DNA from: Haliclystus octoradiatus
Taxonomy: Eukaryota; Cnidaria; Staurozoa; Stauromedusae; Haliclystidae
Direction of reading: 5' to 3'
Length of the DNA: 64,000 nucleotides
NCBI GenBank assembly: GCA_916610825.1
Contig: OU744453.1
Location: 3,788,724 to 3,852,723, forward strand
The notes beneath the pieces were generated by a model. The model ran no database searches. It had not been told where the DNA came from and was given only the letters and a program-made list of their open reading frames with translations. A program made the translations under genes and the position numbers. Positions 14,401-23,569 of the stretch are shown in pieces (the stretch's first letter is position 1; each line of letters begins with the position of its first letter).

Positions 14401-17400
14401 TTCTTGATTGCTTTTGGTATAAATTCCACATTAGCAATTGGTCAGAAATTTTTTAATACTTCCTTACCGAGGGAACTGTTTTATATAAGAGGATCCACAA
14501 CAGCTTATTTCAAATTTTCAGGAACAATTTCATTATCAAACGAGAGATTAATTATTTTTGAAATGGCAGGTAGAAGAACGGGGAGACAAGTTTTCATTAA
14601 CGCGCCAGGTATTGGATCCAAAATCGAGGTTTGACACACATAATTGTTATGGGAGATAATAACTCTTTAGGTGCTGTTGGTATAAAAGTATCGAATATTT
14701 CTTGAAAATAAGGTTCTTTGTTGGTCATACATGAGCTAGCCACAAATAAAAAGTTATTTCGTGTGATATTTACTTTGTTATAAAAAAGTCAGCAAATTGT
14801 TCTGCAGGATTGACTGCACTTTTGTAATGTGTTAGCTTTTATCTGATTCCAGATTTAACATTTTAGATACGGTAGAAAACAGCACACGTTGATTAGTTTT
14901 GTTCTCATTAACTATGTCAGTATAGAAGGTTATTTTTGATTTATGTATTACTTTGTTAACGATAATACAATGATCAACATACAGTTTTCAGTCTATGTTG
15001 AGTCTGCTTTTTCATTGAATATGCAATAATATGCATACGAAACGAACTCATTATCCTTCTGCCAATTTTACTATTGGTGTTGTTAAGCTAGTGCCACCGG
15101 ACCTAACCACAACCATTCGAACACAGCCACCATCCTGTCCTTTTGAGCTTCTATAATGCGTCCCATTGGTCATTGATTTCTGTGTGTTGGCTCTGCGAGT
15201 AATACGATACCATCAATTTGAAATTTTCTTTTCTCGGTGTGCCATTTTCTTCGTGTTTTCAAAATAGGTAAGTAGACTTTTACCCATTTTCGCCAGAATT
15301 GATCGAAAAGAAACTGAACTTGCATCCGTCGACGATTATATAAATTCTTATTTTGAGAAAAGACACCAGGGGGCAATATAGTCCCTCTATGATGGATTAG
15401 CTAGTGCATCCGTGTTATCGTTTTAATGTCGTCTTGGTCTTGATCGCTGCTCATTGGCCATAAAGGTTATAAGACCTTCATCATCTAGTAATGCATTAAC
15501 GATCGTGGAAAGTAAGATTTCTCTACAGCTATGTACCAATCTTACTCATTGCCTTCCATGTGACTTGCAGTTGGTGGGTTGAAGCTCCATTTGACATGCT
15601 GTGTCTTGAAAAACGATTCTAAATTTGATTGATCCAGTTGATCTAGGCATGATTTTAATTCTTTATTTTCCCCCACAGAATTTGTTTGAAGCTTGTCACT
15701 GAACATTTCGATCGGACTTCCTCTTCTAGAGATAAATCGTCTAAGAGCATTTATGAACAAGCTTGTATCCAAACAATCAGCAGCCTCTAAATGCACAGAA
15801 GGAGAGTTCATGCATGTCAACAAGCAAGAATACCTTTAGACTACACTCCTTTTTAGCTTGACCTTGTATGGGCCAAAGTAGTCCCCTCCACAATAGCTAA
15901 ATGCTGGTTCAAATGGAGTGATTAGGGCGGTCGGTAGATCAGCCATGAATTGATCCGATGTGGCCTTTGAAATATTTTTGAAATAATAAACAGTTTTCGA
16001 CATACTTCTTTTCACTGTTTAATCTACCAGCCAATGATAATGGTCAATTATTAAAAAAGCAATGCAACATCCCTCCGAAATATTGACTGGGTGACACTCC
16101 ACAAAAGTTATTGATGCATTCTCCAACCGACCATGCGTACGTATTGTATCTTCTACAAAGACTGGGCAAAGTTTTGATATGTGTGAAGAGACTTGTACAT
16201 CTTTATCCTTTTTCAAATACTTTAATTCATTGCCTTTGAAAAATCCCACAATATTGTTCTCTGCGCTATCCATCTCGTTGACGCTGATGCCTGTTGATTG
16301 TGTTGCTTTGCCAACTACATTATTTTTGAATTTTTGAATTTTTAAATGTGTGATAAACCTTATTAACCATGCCACTGAGGTCTTTAACTTCCACCAAGAT
16401 GAGCTTCTTTCGATAAGCTTTGATATTAACTCTTCTCCATCCTTGATTTCAGAATCTTGCTTTTCATTCGCCATTATTTCACTAATCACCATTTCCTGAT
16501 TGCAATCACTTTTGGTAGGAAGATGATGCCATTTGCTGTTTCTTCCATTCAAGAAAGATGGTCATGACAACAAGCGTTCTGAGTTGAAAAGTTGTTCTGC
16601 ATAAACTCCTCTAGGTAGATCATCTGCTGGGTTTAATGCCGTTTCTACGTAGTACCATTGAGATGTATCAGAAACCTCTCGAATCTCTGCTACCCGGTTG
16701 CTCGTGAATACTGGAAATTTTTTGCTATCGTTGTTGCTAAACTGCAGAACAACGTTGTGGCATCTGTCAAAAAATAGAGATATTTTATATTCAGCTGCAG
16801 CTCACTTATCAAAGTAGTACCAAGGTGAACTGACATCATTGCAGCTTGTAGCTCTTGTTTCGGGATCGTTAATCGCTTTTTAGGAGCAAGAAATGATTTT
16901 CCCATCAGTAGACTGTACTTCACTCCATGATCTGCTACTTGGTGCGGATATGCAACGGTTCCGAGTATATGTGTAGATGCATCAGAAAAGAAATGAATTT
17001 GATTTAACAATGAAGGATCTTTCTCCAGCGTCCATACTTTTCTTGAAATTTCTAGATTTTGCAATACAGGAAATAGCTACACTCACGACTTCCATGACTC
17101 CAGATGATCTCAATGAACGTGTTCATCTCAATCAATCTTTGCTCTCCATAGGTCTTGCTATAGAAGCTTGGCATTGAAAGTGAAGGGTATCACAAATGCA
17201 AGTGCATCAAATAATAAACTAATGCAAGACAGAATGTTCCTTTTTGCTGCTTCTTTTACTATCTTTATCGTCTTCACGCCAAAACGTATCACATTGTACA
17301 TACCATATCACACCTAGTGCTCTTTAGACTGGAAGATTATCCAATTCCAAATCTACAAACTTTTTGGCTCTTTCTTTTGGTGGGATCATATCAAGAACGA

Positions 17401-20400
17401 CTTTGCAATTCGATAAAAACTTTGTTAAGTGAAAACCTCCGAGGGCTAGCAGCTGTTGAAGTTCAATGGCAATCTTTAAAGCCTCCTCCTCCGTTTCTAC
17501 AGCTTTAAGGCAATCGTTGTAATCGACAGCTGTGCATCGTAGTAATTTGATGTTAGTTTCCCTTGCAGAAACATTTCTCAATATCGCACATGAAACATAT
17601 TATACCAAAACTAAATCTGTTTAAAATTCTTACTAAAGAGCTTGTCAGGTCTGGTCCTTGCAAAGGACATGAGTTAAGACTGACATCATTGTATATTGCT
17701 TCTGCGTCAAAAACCACTCTGATGCTGTTCTTATTGACATTGGTGACATGGTGGTGTGGCAGATAGCAGACTTTTTCTCCATTGGCCATGATCTCATCAA
17801 CCGACATCTTCTTCACAAATCCTTGTAAGATATGATAATTTATTACATCAACGTACTTGCTCTTAAGATAGGAACCTTTAGAAAGATGTCTCCCAAGCTG
17901 TCAAATTCTCTGCTCTGCAACTACTCTGTTGTTCGGCAATGAAACGTTTTCCTTCCATGGCAAACAGATCTGGTAGTGACCATCAACTAGACCGACAGAC
18001 TTCTCAATAATTGCCATTGCCTTCCAGGGCCAGATACGGGCCAAAAAATTGACTGGTGAAAGAAAATGGGCGTAGTCCAGTTGAAGAGGGGCGAAGCCAT
18101 GTCCATGTCAGGGTGTCCGGAATTTCTTTTGAAAACATAATGCATATAAGACCTTAACGCAATTTTCAGGATGCAAATTTGGCTGCCTCGCTTTCGCTAA
18201 GGAGGCTTGGCCATGAAAGGCAAGCCCTAGAAAAAGACCAACGACTCCAACCATATTACTGAATCAGCAAAGGCAAGTTTTTGTCTTCGAGTAGCAGAAT
18301 CTACTGTTTACCAAATTCACATTTTGACAGTGAGTCTGATAATGGAAATTGCATTTTCGAGAAGTCACATAATTCTAATTCGTTATGCCCAGCATTTCCA
18401 TTTTCTGGTTTCCTGGTTCCTCAATTGGATTGGTAGTCAAAAGGAGGCAACCTCAAACTCTATTGTTTCTCGTTTCACATGACGATATCACGAAAATAAA
18501 GATCACGCGATGCTTTTCATTGCTGACATTTTTCTAGTGGTGCAGACTGAAGCGAAAAATGCTAGGAATGCTAGATAAAGCACTTTGATTGGTTACTGGT
18601 CGAGTACTTTGAATGGAATGCTGCAGATATGTCATCCGACGGCTGCGAAATCAATTTATTCCATTGAAAAAGCAATCATACTGGAGCAAAATTATGATCA
18701 ACAATTGGTAGAAATATGAGAATGCACTGTACATAAGCAGGCCAATCACACGATGCTGAAAACAATGTCAATGCTAATTTCGACTACGAACAATTTTGAT
18801 GTAAACTAGACTGAACTTTGTCACAACGGCATTGTCTTCAAGAAGGAAAATTATGTAAAGAACAGTGGCGCCATCAGAGCTTGAAAGTTTTGACTTGTGT
18901 GAGCGCACCACCATGAAATCGCCTTTGTTGCTGTCTTATCGTTGATTGACGGTGCTGATTCTAAGCTGAATATAGTAGTGCTGTACCCCTCCATTTCTAG
19001 AACCGTTGCAATTGAAAATCTAAATCTGAAGACTGCGTCAAAGAATTCACAGAAGCTCTGAAATTATTGTTTACTTTTTTTACCAGTTGGGCCGAGGACA
19101 GACCATCCGAGTAATTTCTTGATGGCCAATGGTTTATTTGACGGTCCTCTTCTGAATTCAGGTGCTACCAGTGCCTCTGGGCAACCTGCTCCAATTAGAA
19201 TAGGACAGTATTCTTCAAAATTGAAAGCTTCAAATCCTCCTTGTGAAACATTAAAACTGCATAAGGACCACGTTGACTGTAACGTAAATGTTGACATTTT
19301 TTCTGATATTGATTACAGCTCTATGTCGACAGAAGTTGTCATTTCAAATTTAGTTGACCCTGTGATAGTTGTTAAGCCAAAGGATTGCTGTTGCCCTACC
19401 AATTTTAGCCTTTGAAGCAACCAAGACTCACTTAGATTTACATTTGAGGCTGAATCGAGTAAAGCATAAGTTTCAATATTTTTATGTCTACCATAGACTT
19501 TGAGTGGTACGACTTGCATCATGATCACACCAGACTCTGTCTTGTTTGTTTGACAACGGTTCACTGTGCCTTGATTATTTGATAGCTGTTGTGATCTATC
19601 AAATTGCATTGAGGTTTCAGGCGGATGAAAAAAGTGGTTTACTTTCAGGCAACAAAAACAGAGACGATTTTCCTTAGAAAATGCGAATCTTAGCTCGTAT
19701 TTAAGTGTTTTAAATTTGTTGCAACCAACGAGTTCATGAGCGTTATGACAACCAATGCAAGGTTTACCAGTGTATTCGTTAGTTGTTCCGATTTTTCATG
19801 CATTAAACGTCGCCGTATTTAAAATTGAATCTTTTTTTTTGATCACAATTTTGAACTTTGATCAGTTTTTTGTTCTCTAGAAATTCCGAAAACAGGATCA
19901 TTCAATTCCCTGGATTCCATGTCAAGGTGAGTGATCAAATTGTCAATGTTTACTTTACGTTTACAACTAATTTCGTAAGCTTTAGTTCTCCATCTATTCC
20001 GAAAATATATTGCCGTTTTATCAACAATCGTAGCCAAGTAGGTCATCGAAATTTCATTCAGGCTGTCAAGGTTTGCCAATATTTCACGTGCATTCAGAAC
20101 TATAATATCAGTAAACTTTTGAAAACTTGATGCATCTTCCGGTTTGATTGAATTTGCATTTGTTATGGATTGAAGGCATTCTTTAACAACTCGGGATGGT
20201 TCACCATACCGTTCATCTAGACGTTGCATAGCCTTGTTCAAACTCCCTTCTCCTGCAATTTCTAAATCTTCAACGGCTTCTTTATCAGGTCCATGTAGGA
20301 ATTCCAGTGGTCGACTTATCTTTTGGGCTTCACTGAGAAGTCTTATCATGACCAATTCGTTAATACGAAGATTTAACTTTGGATAATTTTTCGCGCGCCC

Positions 20401-23254
20401 ACCAAATTTGATTACTTCCAATGTTGGTAATTCTTGTGCTAAACTCAATCGTTGTACAGTCATGACAGCTTCTTTTAAAGCAGTTATTTGTAGATCGGAA
20501 CTGGATATTTGTGTGCTAGGGTCAGGACTGGCCTCACTCCATCACGGCCCTCATTCCCAGGTTAAAATGTGTTCCAGAAACCAAAAATATGGTGTGCCCA
20601 ATCACAGCGCACCTTAGTGTCATGTGAGTTACAGAAAAGTGTCTGTGAACAGAAATTGAAATTTGCTGAATTCAGCTATTTTGAATTTCAACATTTTGTA
20701 AACAAACTGTCGAAGAAAACTAAAAACGTCAAGTTTACGGTATTAATTTGGATCAAATTGGAGAAACAGAATTATAAATAATAGATTACATTATCTCGAA
20801 GAACTGTATGAACATTATGAAGGCCTTTTGTGGGCGTAGAATACAAAACAAAAGGAGAAAACATCATGTTTTGACAGAGCTATCGCCATCGTTGGAAAAT
20901 TGTAAGCACTTCCGTCATTTTGAATCATGATTTAAATAATCAAAATCAAAGAAATATTCAAAATTAAAGATCAAGTCCCCCAACATACAGCATTACTCTG
21001 ATTCAAAATCCCATTTCTCCGTAAATATATAATTAAAAATTGACAATACGACAGAATAAGCGATCGAGTTATAAACTTTGAAAATGATTCAAGCAAGTTT
21101 GTTTACATTTTTAGTGATTTATTCACCAACCAGCGCTCGATAAAACTTCACGTGATACAAAGGTGCGCTGTGATTGGGCACACCATATTTTTGGTTTCTG
21201 GCACACTTTAAAACCTTAAATTTTATTAGGCCCTCACTGGAGTGCTGCGCGGAAATGAGGGCAGTAATGGAATAAGGCTTGGTCGGGATTAGGCCCGTGG
21301 TCTACCCCCTTTGACGCTATCTATTTTTCTATATTTTATATCAGGCATACAGTCATTGCTAGTATCGTAATTTGGTAACAATCCGAATAGTATTTCCAAT
21401 TTTACTTTTATTACAAGATGTATGGTATTTCAATATCATACATGTTTTTTAGTTGTTCGTCGCCATTCGATTGCTCTTGCTTAACATCGAACGATGTGAC
21501 TATTTGGAAGAGTCTATTTGCCATAACTCTAAAGGCGACTGTGGTACTTGTTTGCTTCGTTGCTTTCGAGTAGCAACGCATGCGTATTATGAACGAATAG
21601 CAACTTAACCAACAGTTTGAAAAATAATAATGAAAATAAATTTACAATTTGGAGCGACCTGTCATCGAAATAGTATGATGCGCATACTAGTCGGACGCAC
21701 TACCACTGAGATGCCGACGAGAGATTAAGTAACGGAAACGAATTTAAACTGGACCGGGTTGTTATCACGTGACCAAACTCTAACCCTAATCCCTAACACT
21801 ATAAATTAAAATAAATTAAAATTTGGATCGACCTGGACATGAACTGCACGCTAGTCAGACGTATTACAAATAAGCTACGCCAACAGACGAAAGCTCCAGA
21901 AAGAGAAATTAATTTACCCTCGAAAGGGTGGTTATCACACGATCGGACCCAAAATCTAGCCAAATATAATCCTAACCCTTGGACGAGCGAAACACGTGAT
22001 CGAGCGTATGACGTATTTGACTGACTGTGCACCCGCAGTGGAATCTATAATGACTGCGACTGCCGGTCAAATAGACACTTTGAACACCGAAAGTTTGACT
22101 TGAATTAATGTCTCCAATTTCTGATTTAGCCTTAGCTATTGTTTGAATGGCTTTCAATTTAGTTTCGAGAAAGCGTAATTCAGCTTCCTCGTTATTTACT
22201 GCTAAATTTTCTTGATCTATCTGATTTTTTGCCTGCTCAGTTCTATTTACAGAAGTTCTGCTCATTTTGGAGCTTTTAGACGACACGCTACGATTATCAC
22301 CTAGTCTATTATCGTTTGCTATTCGACTAAAATGTCGAATGCTGATCGTTTGCTGTTCACAATGGGATTTAACTTACTCTAAATTACAAAATCACAAATG
22401 TTAATCATGCAACGTTCTTACAAATCCGGTTTGTTTTATAATGTGCGGACTCTAGTTCTTCTCGGTAATCATTGTATTGTGAACAGCTACACATGTTATT
22501 ATTATAGGTAACATACCGAGTCTAATGTTCATTAATTAAACTTTAAAACGTTAATACTTCCCGTCGTTCTTTTCTCTGAACAGACTGCTCTACCTCTTCT
22601 ATGATATCAATCAAATGTTCCCGACGATCTTCCAACTTTGCAATGGACGTTTCCATTGTTCTCCGTCTGCTTCTTGTTAGCATCGATCGAAGAATCATAA
22701 GGATAATTTCACTCAGATGACTGATACCATATGCCAAAGGAAAAATATTTTTAATACCATAAGAGAAATTGTTTACGTGGTATTTGAATATCACGGAGTC
22801 TTGAACTGTTTTCGTTTAGATTTACCATGAATGAGATGACTCACAAATAAATAACCAAGATTGACGAATTAAACAATATATTTTAATTATGCAGATTTTC
22901 TAAAGGAAATAACAATACAGTATTTAATTAATTAATTCAATATCTATGTATATATAATTAAATAAAATCAATAAATGCGAAATATGTATATTTACCTTGT
23001 TGGCTGTTACCCTCTCTGACAGTTCACACGCGACTAATTACAGAATTACGGGATTACAATAAAACAATTCAAAGAGCAATTAAACTAATACATTAAACGT
23101 GACAAAGAACAGGAAGATTTACGGCAACGCTTGATTGACTCGGAACAAGCAGCACGTTATTGAGTAAGATATATCGAATTTTACCTGGATCAAGCTGTGC
23201 TTCTGATATTAGTATCGTCAAAATGAAGAGAATATTGAATGAGGATAGAGCCAT
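2289..23254 (-). CDS. secreted multi-module thrombospondin type 1 repeat protein (3' end unresolved)
   Basis: I assembled this gene from 11 exons (minus-strand order): 23254-23185, 9219-9007, 8197-8057, 7726-7646, 6405-6319, 5283-5170, 4993-4760, 4513-4283, 3937-3785, 3514-3344, 2459-2289. All junctions are AG/GT. Exon 1 ends in phase 1 and all ten others are multiples of three in phase 1-1, so the frame stays open for 555 codons. Layout: signal peptide; about 118 residues of unrecognised extracellular sequence; Ser/Thr-rich linkers of about 94 residues; TSR1; cysteine-rich module; TSR2-TSR4. TSR proteins act in the extracellular matrix or at the cell surface in adhesion. This one's ligand is unknown. 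The last exon ends in a donor (GTAAGG), so the C-terminus is missing. Intron 1 (13,965 bp) is filled with nested retroelements. The link from exon 1 to exon 2 is inferred from phase and signals only. Confidence 0.75.
3344..3514 (-). CDS. TSR gene exon: third thrombospondin repeat
   Basis: A 171-nt phase 1-1 exon. It carries WSVW (the tryptophan ladder and C-mannosylation site), CDVSC (matching the O-fucose motif CxxS/TC) and GGGVRVRNRTC, the typical TSR core, and ends in NCPG. It is the same length as the next exon and starts with the same VDG motif, suggesting recent tandem duplication of a cassette. Confidence 0.88.
3785..3937 (-). CDS. TSR gene exon: second thrombospondin repeat
   Basis: A 153-nt phase 1-1 exon with WLPW, CDVTC (O-fucosylation-type motif) and CGGGVRERERRC, ending in FCPG. 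The spacing of six cysteines matches a compact TSR. Acceptor and donor are both canonical. Confidence 0.88.
4283..4513 (-). CDS. TSR gene exon: cysteine-rich module
   Basis: A 231-nt phase 1-1 exon encoding nine cysteines in 77 residues and ending in RRLCNC. The C-x3-C motif at the end of the preceding exon (GEDCVSAC) runs into this one. The combined pattern (GxxC, xxxC, spaced cysteines, then R-x-L/V-C-x-C) reminds me of the small cysteine-rich domain at the C-terminus of MGAT5-type glycosyltransferases and many secreted proteins. That resemblance is from memory and needs a profile search. Confidence 0.7.
4530..4552 (-). repeat. short dispersed repeat fragment
   Basis: The words AAAGATGAGGCAAAAGAC reappear reverse-complemented in the tandem pair at 37039-37193. 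It is a short remnant of that repeat inside a TSR-gene intron. Confidence 0.5.
4760..4993 (-). CDS. TSR gene exon: first thrombospondin repeat plus module start
   Basis: A 234-nt phase 1-1 exon. A full TSR (WSSW, CSKDC, CGEGVQEIRRYC, ending GPCPG) is followed by GEDCVSAC, the start of the cysteine-rich module completed by the next exon. The donor chosen is GTGAGT at the 4758-4759 boundary. Reading through it stays open to 4689 but loses the module's continuity, so I prefer the splice. Confidence 0.85.
5170..5283 (-). CDS. TSR gene exon: Ser/Thr-rich linker 3
   Basis: A 114-nt phase 1-1 exon rich in serine with a Lys-Glu-Asp-His-Asp-Asp acidic patch and no cysteine. It is probably an O-glycosylated spacer between the N-terminal region and TSR1. 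It is called from AG/GT signals, matching phase and composition. Confidence 0.65.
6319..6405 (-). CDS. TSR gene exon: Ser-rich linker 2
   Basis: An 87-nt phase 1-1 exon (acceptor side ...TTTCAG, donor GTAAGT). Serine makes up a large share and there is no cysteine. It begins Gly-Ser-Ile-Ser-Ser-Ser, like the neighbouring linker exons, suggesting linker duplication. Confidence 0.6.
6803..6842 (-). mobile_element. fragment of Pao-type gag in an intron
   Basis: About 38 bases here match the Pao-type gag region at 12045-12085 with only a few differences (shared words such as TTTTCACCTTGGCTTGCATT). It is a small relic of the same retroelement family outside the large intron-1 insertion. Confidence 0.5.
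7646..7726 (-). CDS. TSR gene exon: Ser-rich linker 1
   Basis: An 81-nt phase 1-1 exon with donor GTATGT. It starts with a Trp-Cys-Pro motif that would close the preceding cysteine-containing segment, then becomes serine-rich. Confidence 0.6.
8057..8197 (-). CDS. TSR gene exon: N-terminal segment b
   Basis: A 141-nt phase 1-1 exon with three cysteines and a GYDGG motif. I do not recognise the fold. Flanking AG and GT signals and the frame agree with both neighbours. Confidence 0.65.
9007..9219 (-). CDS. TSR gene exon: N-terminal segment a
   Basis: A 213-nt phase 1-1 exon encoding a beta-strand-like sequence (alternating hydrophobic residues, ITIDGNF, LQFIVKD) with an NGT N-glycosylation sequon and two cysteines. 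No family is recognised. It is the first exon after the retroelement-filled intron 1. Confidence 0.68.
9619..10143 (-). repeat. LTR A (3' LTR), truncated at its start
   Basis: It shares long similarity with the LTR at 22770 (for example TTTAGATTTACCATG and GAGATGACTCAC) over its outer part, and with the LTR at 12417 over its inner part (CGCTAGTAGTTGATGC, CAATTAGCCTCTCTATC). The last roughly 120 bp of the family LTR are missing at 10143, where the internal sequence begins. Confidence 0.75.
10861..10925. repeat. 10-bp tandem repeat (TCTTCTTCGT)n
   Basis: Six and a half perfect head-to-tail copies of TCTTCTTCGT. It expanded inside the decayed Pao RT region and accounts for the artificial Arg/Glu/Lys-rich open frame on the minus strand there. 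Confidence 0.95.
11692..11715. repeat. (ATG)n microsatellite
   Basis: About eight perfect GAT/ATG trinucleotide units inside the Pao remnant. Confidence 0.9.
12417..12897 (-). repeat. LTR B (middle LTR), truncated at its end
   Basis: It matches LTR A from about its position 9800 onward. It also provides the family's other end, shared with LTR C (GAATTACGGGATTACAATAA-like, then AACGCTTGATTGAC). Its low-coordinate 130-180 bp are missing where the Pao gag begins. It could be the 5' LTR of the Pao remnant or a recombinant LTR shared by two tandem elements. Confidence 0.65.
12955..15040 (-). mobile_element. CR1/L2-type LINE, 5'-truncated
   Basis: Minus-strand pieces give a consistent non-LTR RT. 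There is an upstream NENKTNQRVLFSTV segment, then the finger/palm (FIPKAIKKVV...EIFQSAYKK), the palm motif SAAFDPVAHNVLINRL, a YADD-like box read as ADN near 13960, thumb motifs (GVWLDGMLS) and the C-terminal YGCRAFSIAALTLSNGF (13250). The 3' end at 12970-13030 has a hairpin with complementary AGCGCCATT arms, seen in L2-like LINE tails. Many stops and frameshifts are present. It sits directly after the BEL integrase, so it inserted into the retroelement complex. Confidence 0.75.
15045..16552 (-). pseudogene. BEL/Pao integrase region
   Basis: The integrase core is at 15823-15542 (VHLEAADCLDTSLFINALRRF, then SPIEMFSDKLQTNSVG, and FNPPTASHMEGN, where BEL integrases have a catalytic Asp and Glu region). 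The C-terminal part is at 15376-15170 (PPGVFSQNKNLYNRRRMQVQF, WHTEKRKFQIDGIVLL), with a short continuation (PMGRIIEAQ, TTPIVKL) to about 15045. The stretch at 16552-16019 lies between RNase H and integrase and is collinear but poorly conserved. Stops separate the pieces. Confidence 0.75.
16690..18020 (-). pseudogene. BEL/Pao reverse transcriptase and RNase H
   Basis: Reading down the minus strand: HYQICLPWKE and NNRVVAEQR (18010-17890); YLPHHHVTNVNKNSIRVVFDA, SLNSCPLQGPDLTSSLVRIL and MCDIEKCF (17780-17560); then CLKAVETEEEALKIA and GGFHLTKFLSNCKVV (17530-17390); then the RNase H start HFFSDASTHILGTVAY, SLLMGKSFLAPKKRLTIPKQEL and FLTDATTLF (17000-16740). The expected YVDD is degraded to a VDYND stretch, and the segment between the first RT aspartate motif and the YVDD region is deleted. 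It is inactive. Confidence 0.85.
18030..18860. other. insertion of unknown origin between BEL protease and RT
   Basis: BEL-like sequence resumes on either side (DLDFQLQRF near 19000; EKSVGLVDGHYQ near 18000), but about 0.8 kb between them has no reading frame or similarity that I recognise. It is probably another insertion or fast-decayed linker. No clear terminal repeats were found. Confidence 0.4.
19064..19800 (-). pseudogene. BEL/Pao zinc knuckle, protease and pol linker
   Basis: The minus strand encodes a CIGCHNAHELVGC zinc-binding motif and RLCFCCLKVNHF (19790-19640), typical of BEL gag ends. A retropepsin-like segment follows with LLDSASNVNLSE (the DSGS-type active site, here DSAS, which is common in BEL elements), and then PILIGAGCPEAL and FRRGPSNKPLAIKKLLGWSVLG (19230-19090). 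Frame changes separate the pieces. Confidence 0.8.
19843..20510 (-). pseudogene. BEL/Pao gag (C-terminal part)
   Basis: This is an open stretch of about 220 residues with the BEL gag signature: LPTLEVIKFGGRAKNYPKL at the start, DLEIAGEGSLNKAMQRLDERY followed by GEPSRVV in the middle, and a ...MESRELNDP end. It is uninterrupted up to NTQISSS near 20510, where a foldback element is inserted. It is the longest surviving frame of the retroelement. Confidence 0.85.
20515..21293. mobile_element. foldback-type element with long inverted repeats
   Basis: The two ends are imperfect inverted repeats of about 45 bp (CACGGCCCTCATTCCC against GGAAATGAGGGCAGTAATGG). Just inside them is a second, stronger inverted pair (CAATCACAGCGCACCTT at 20595-20611 against AAGGTGCGCTGTGATTG at 21161-21177, continuing through AAACCAAAAATATGGTGTG). 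It is non-coding and interrupts the BEL gag frame. A target duplication could not be assigned. Confidence 0.75.
21640..22000 (-). mobile_element. tandem pair of tRNA-derived SINE-like units
   Basis: Two related units of about 175 bp lie head to tail. Both share GGA-CGACCTG..., CTAGTC-GACG, GGTTATCACACGA-like and CCTAACCC words. On the minus strand each has a tRNA-like head: an A-box-like TCTCAGTGGTAGTGCG or GTAGCTTATTTGTAATACG, an anticodon-arm-like GTCTGACTAGCGTGC, and a B-box-like AGGTCGATCC. They sit inside the interrupted BEL gag. I infer a dimeric SINE rather than functional tRNAs, because the acceptor stems do not pair. Confidence 0.55.
22110..22700 (-). pseudogene. BEL/Pao gag N-terminal fragments
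   Basis: Minus-strand fragments with charged coiled-coil character: MLTRSRRRTMETSIAKLEDRR near 22680-22620, and SSKSSKMSRTSVN followed by EEAELRFLETKLKAIQTIAKAK near 22270-22130. BEL gag proteins usually begin with such an Arg/Lys/Glu-rich helix. The 5' LTR lies immediately upstream (22770). It is separated from the gag C-terminal part by the foldback and SINE insertions. Confidence 0.55.
22770..23147 (-). repeat. LTR C (5' LTR) with internal deletion
   Basis: It begins TGTTTACG and ends CGGAACA on the plus strand, and is followed by AGCAG. The outer part matches LTR A, the other part matches the end of LTR B, and about 340 bp of the middle are missing. It lies 37 bp from the splice donor of the TSR-gene signal-peptide exon. 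Confidence 0.75.
23185..23254 (-). CDS. TSR gene exon 1: start codon and signal peptide
   Basis: A 70-nt exon encoding a Met followed by a hydrophobic core (ILFILTILIS) and a signal-cleavage-like SEAQ, then Leu-Asp-Pro and donor GTAAAA in phase 1. Phase and orientation match the exon at 9219-9007 exactly. An alternative is that it belongs to another, unseen gene. The 3' flank of this exon is where the LTR retroelement landed (23147). Confidence 0.6.
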
Positions 23255-23569
23255 AGCCTATTTAAACAATAAAGCAATTAGACACATGAAAATCATTCAA
23301 ATAGGTATAGAGTGAGGCAGTCCAGAACTGTTTCTAATGCTAATCCCTAAAATTATACCAAATTATTATTTCACATAGTGAGAAAAAACTAGATGAAACC
23401 GATCATATAGGTAGTATAGTTATGATAAAGCTGAAACAACGGCATAAATTTGACCTTTACTCATAGCTCGTATATAGTATGTTATATAAAACCGATGAAA
23501 TCATGATAAAACTACATTCAGAAGGTTTTAGTTGTCGTGTTTGATTATGACGGCCCTTGGTAATTCCCT

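Larger units (their letters stand above)
9619..23147 (-). mobile_element. composite BEL/Pao LTR retroelement complex filling intron 1
   Basis: The outermost LTR edges are TGTTTACG (9619) and CGGAACA (23147), a TG/CA pair. Both are flanked by the 5-bp direct repeat AGCAG (9614-9618 and 23148-23152), the size expected for BEL/Pao integration. Inside, going along the element's minus strand: 5' LTR (22770-23147), gag, protease, RT, RNase H, integrase (to about 15045), a LINE insertion, a third LTR (12417-12897), a second Pao-type internal region (12290-10179), and the 3' LTR (9619-10143). All reading frames are broken by stops, frameshifts and insertions, so the element is dead. Confidence 0.75.

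Noticed and set aside
21780-21985. CCCTAACCC-like words as an interstitial telomere repeat
   Set aside because: There are only a few irregular copies, at the same place in both SINE-like units, so they belong to that element.
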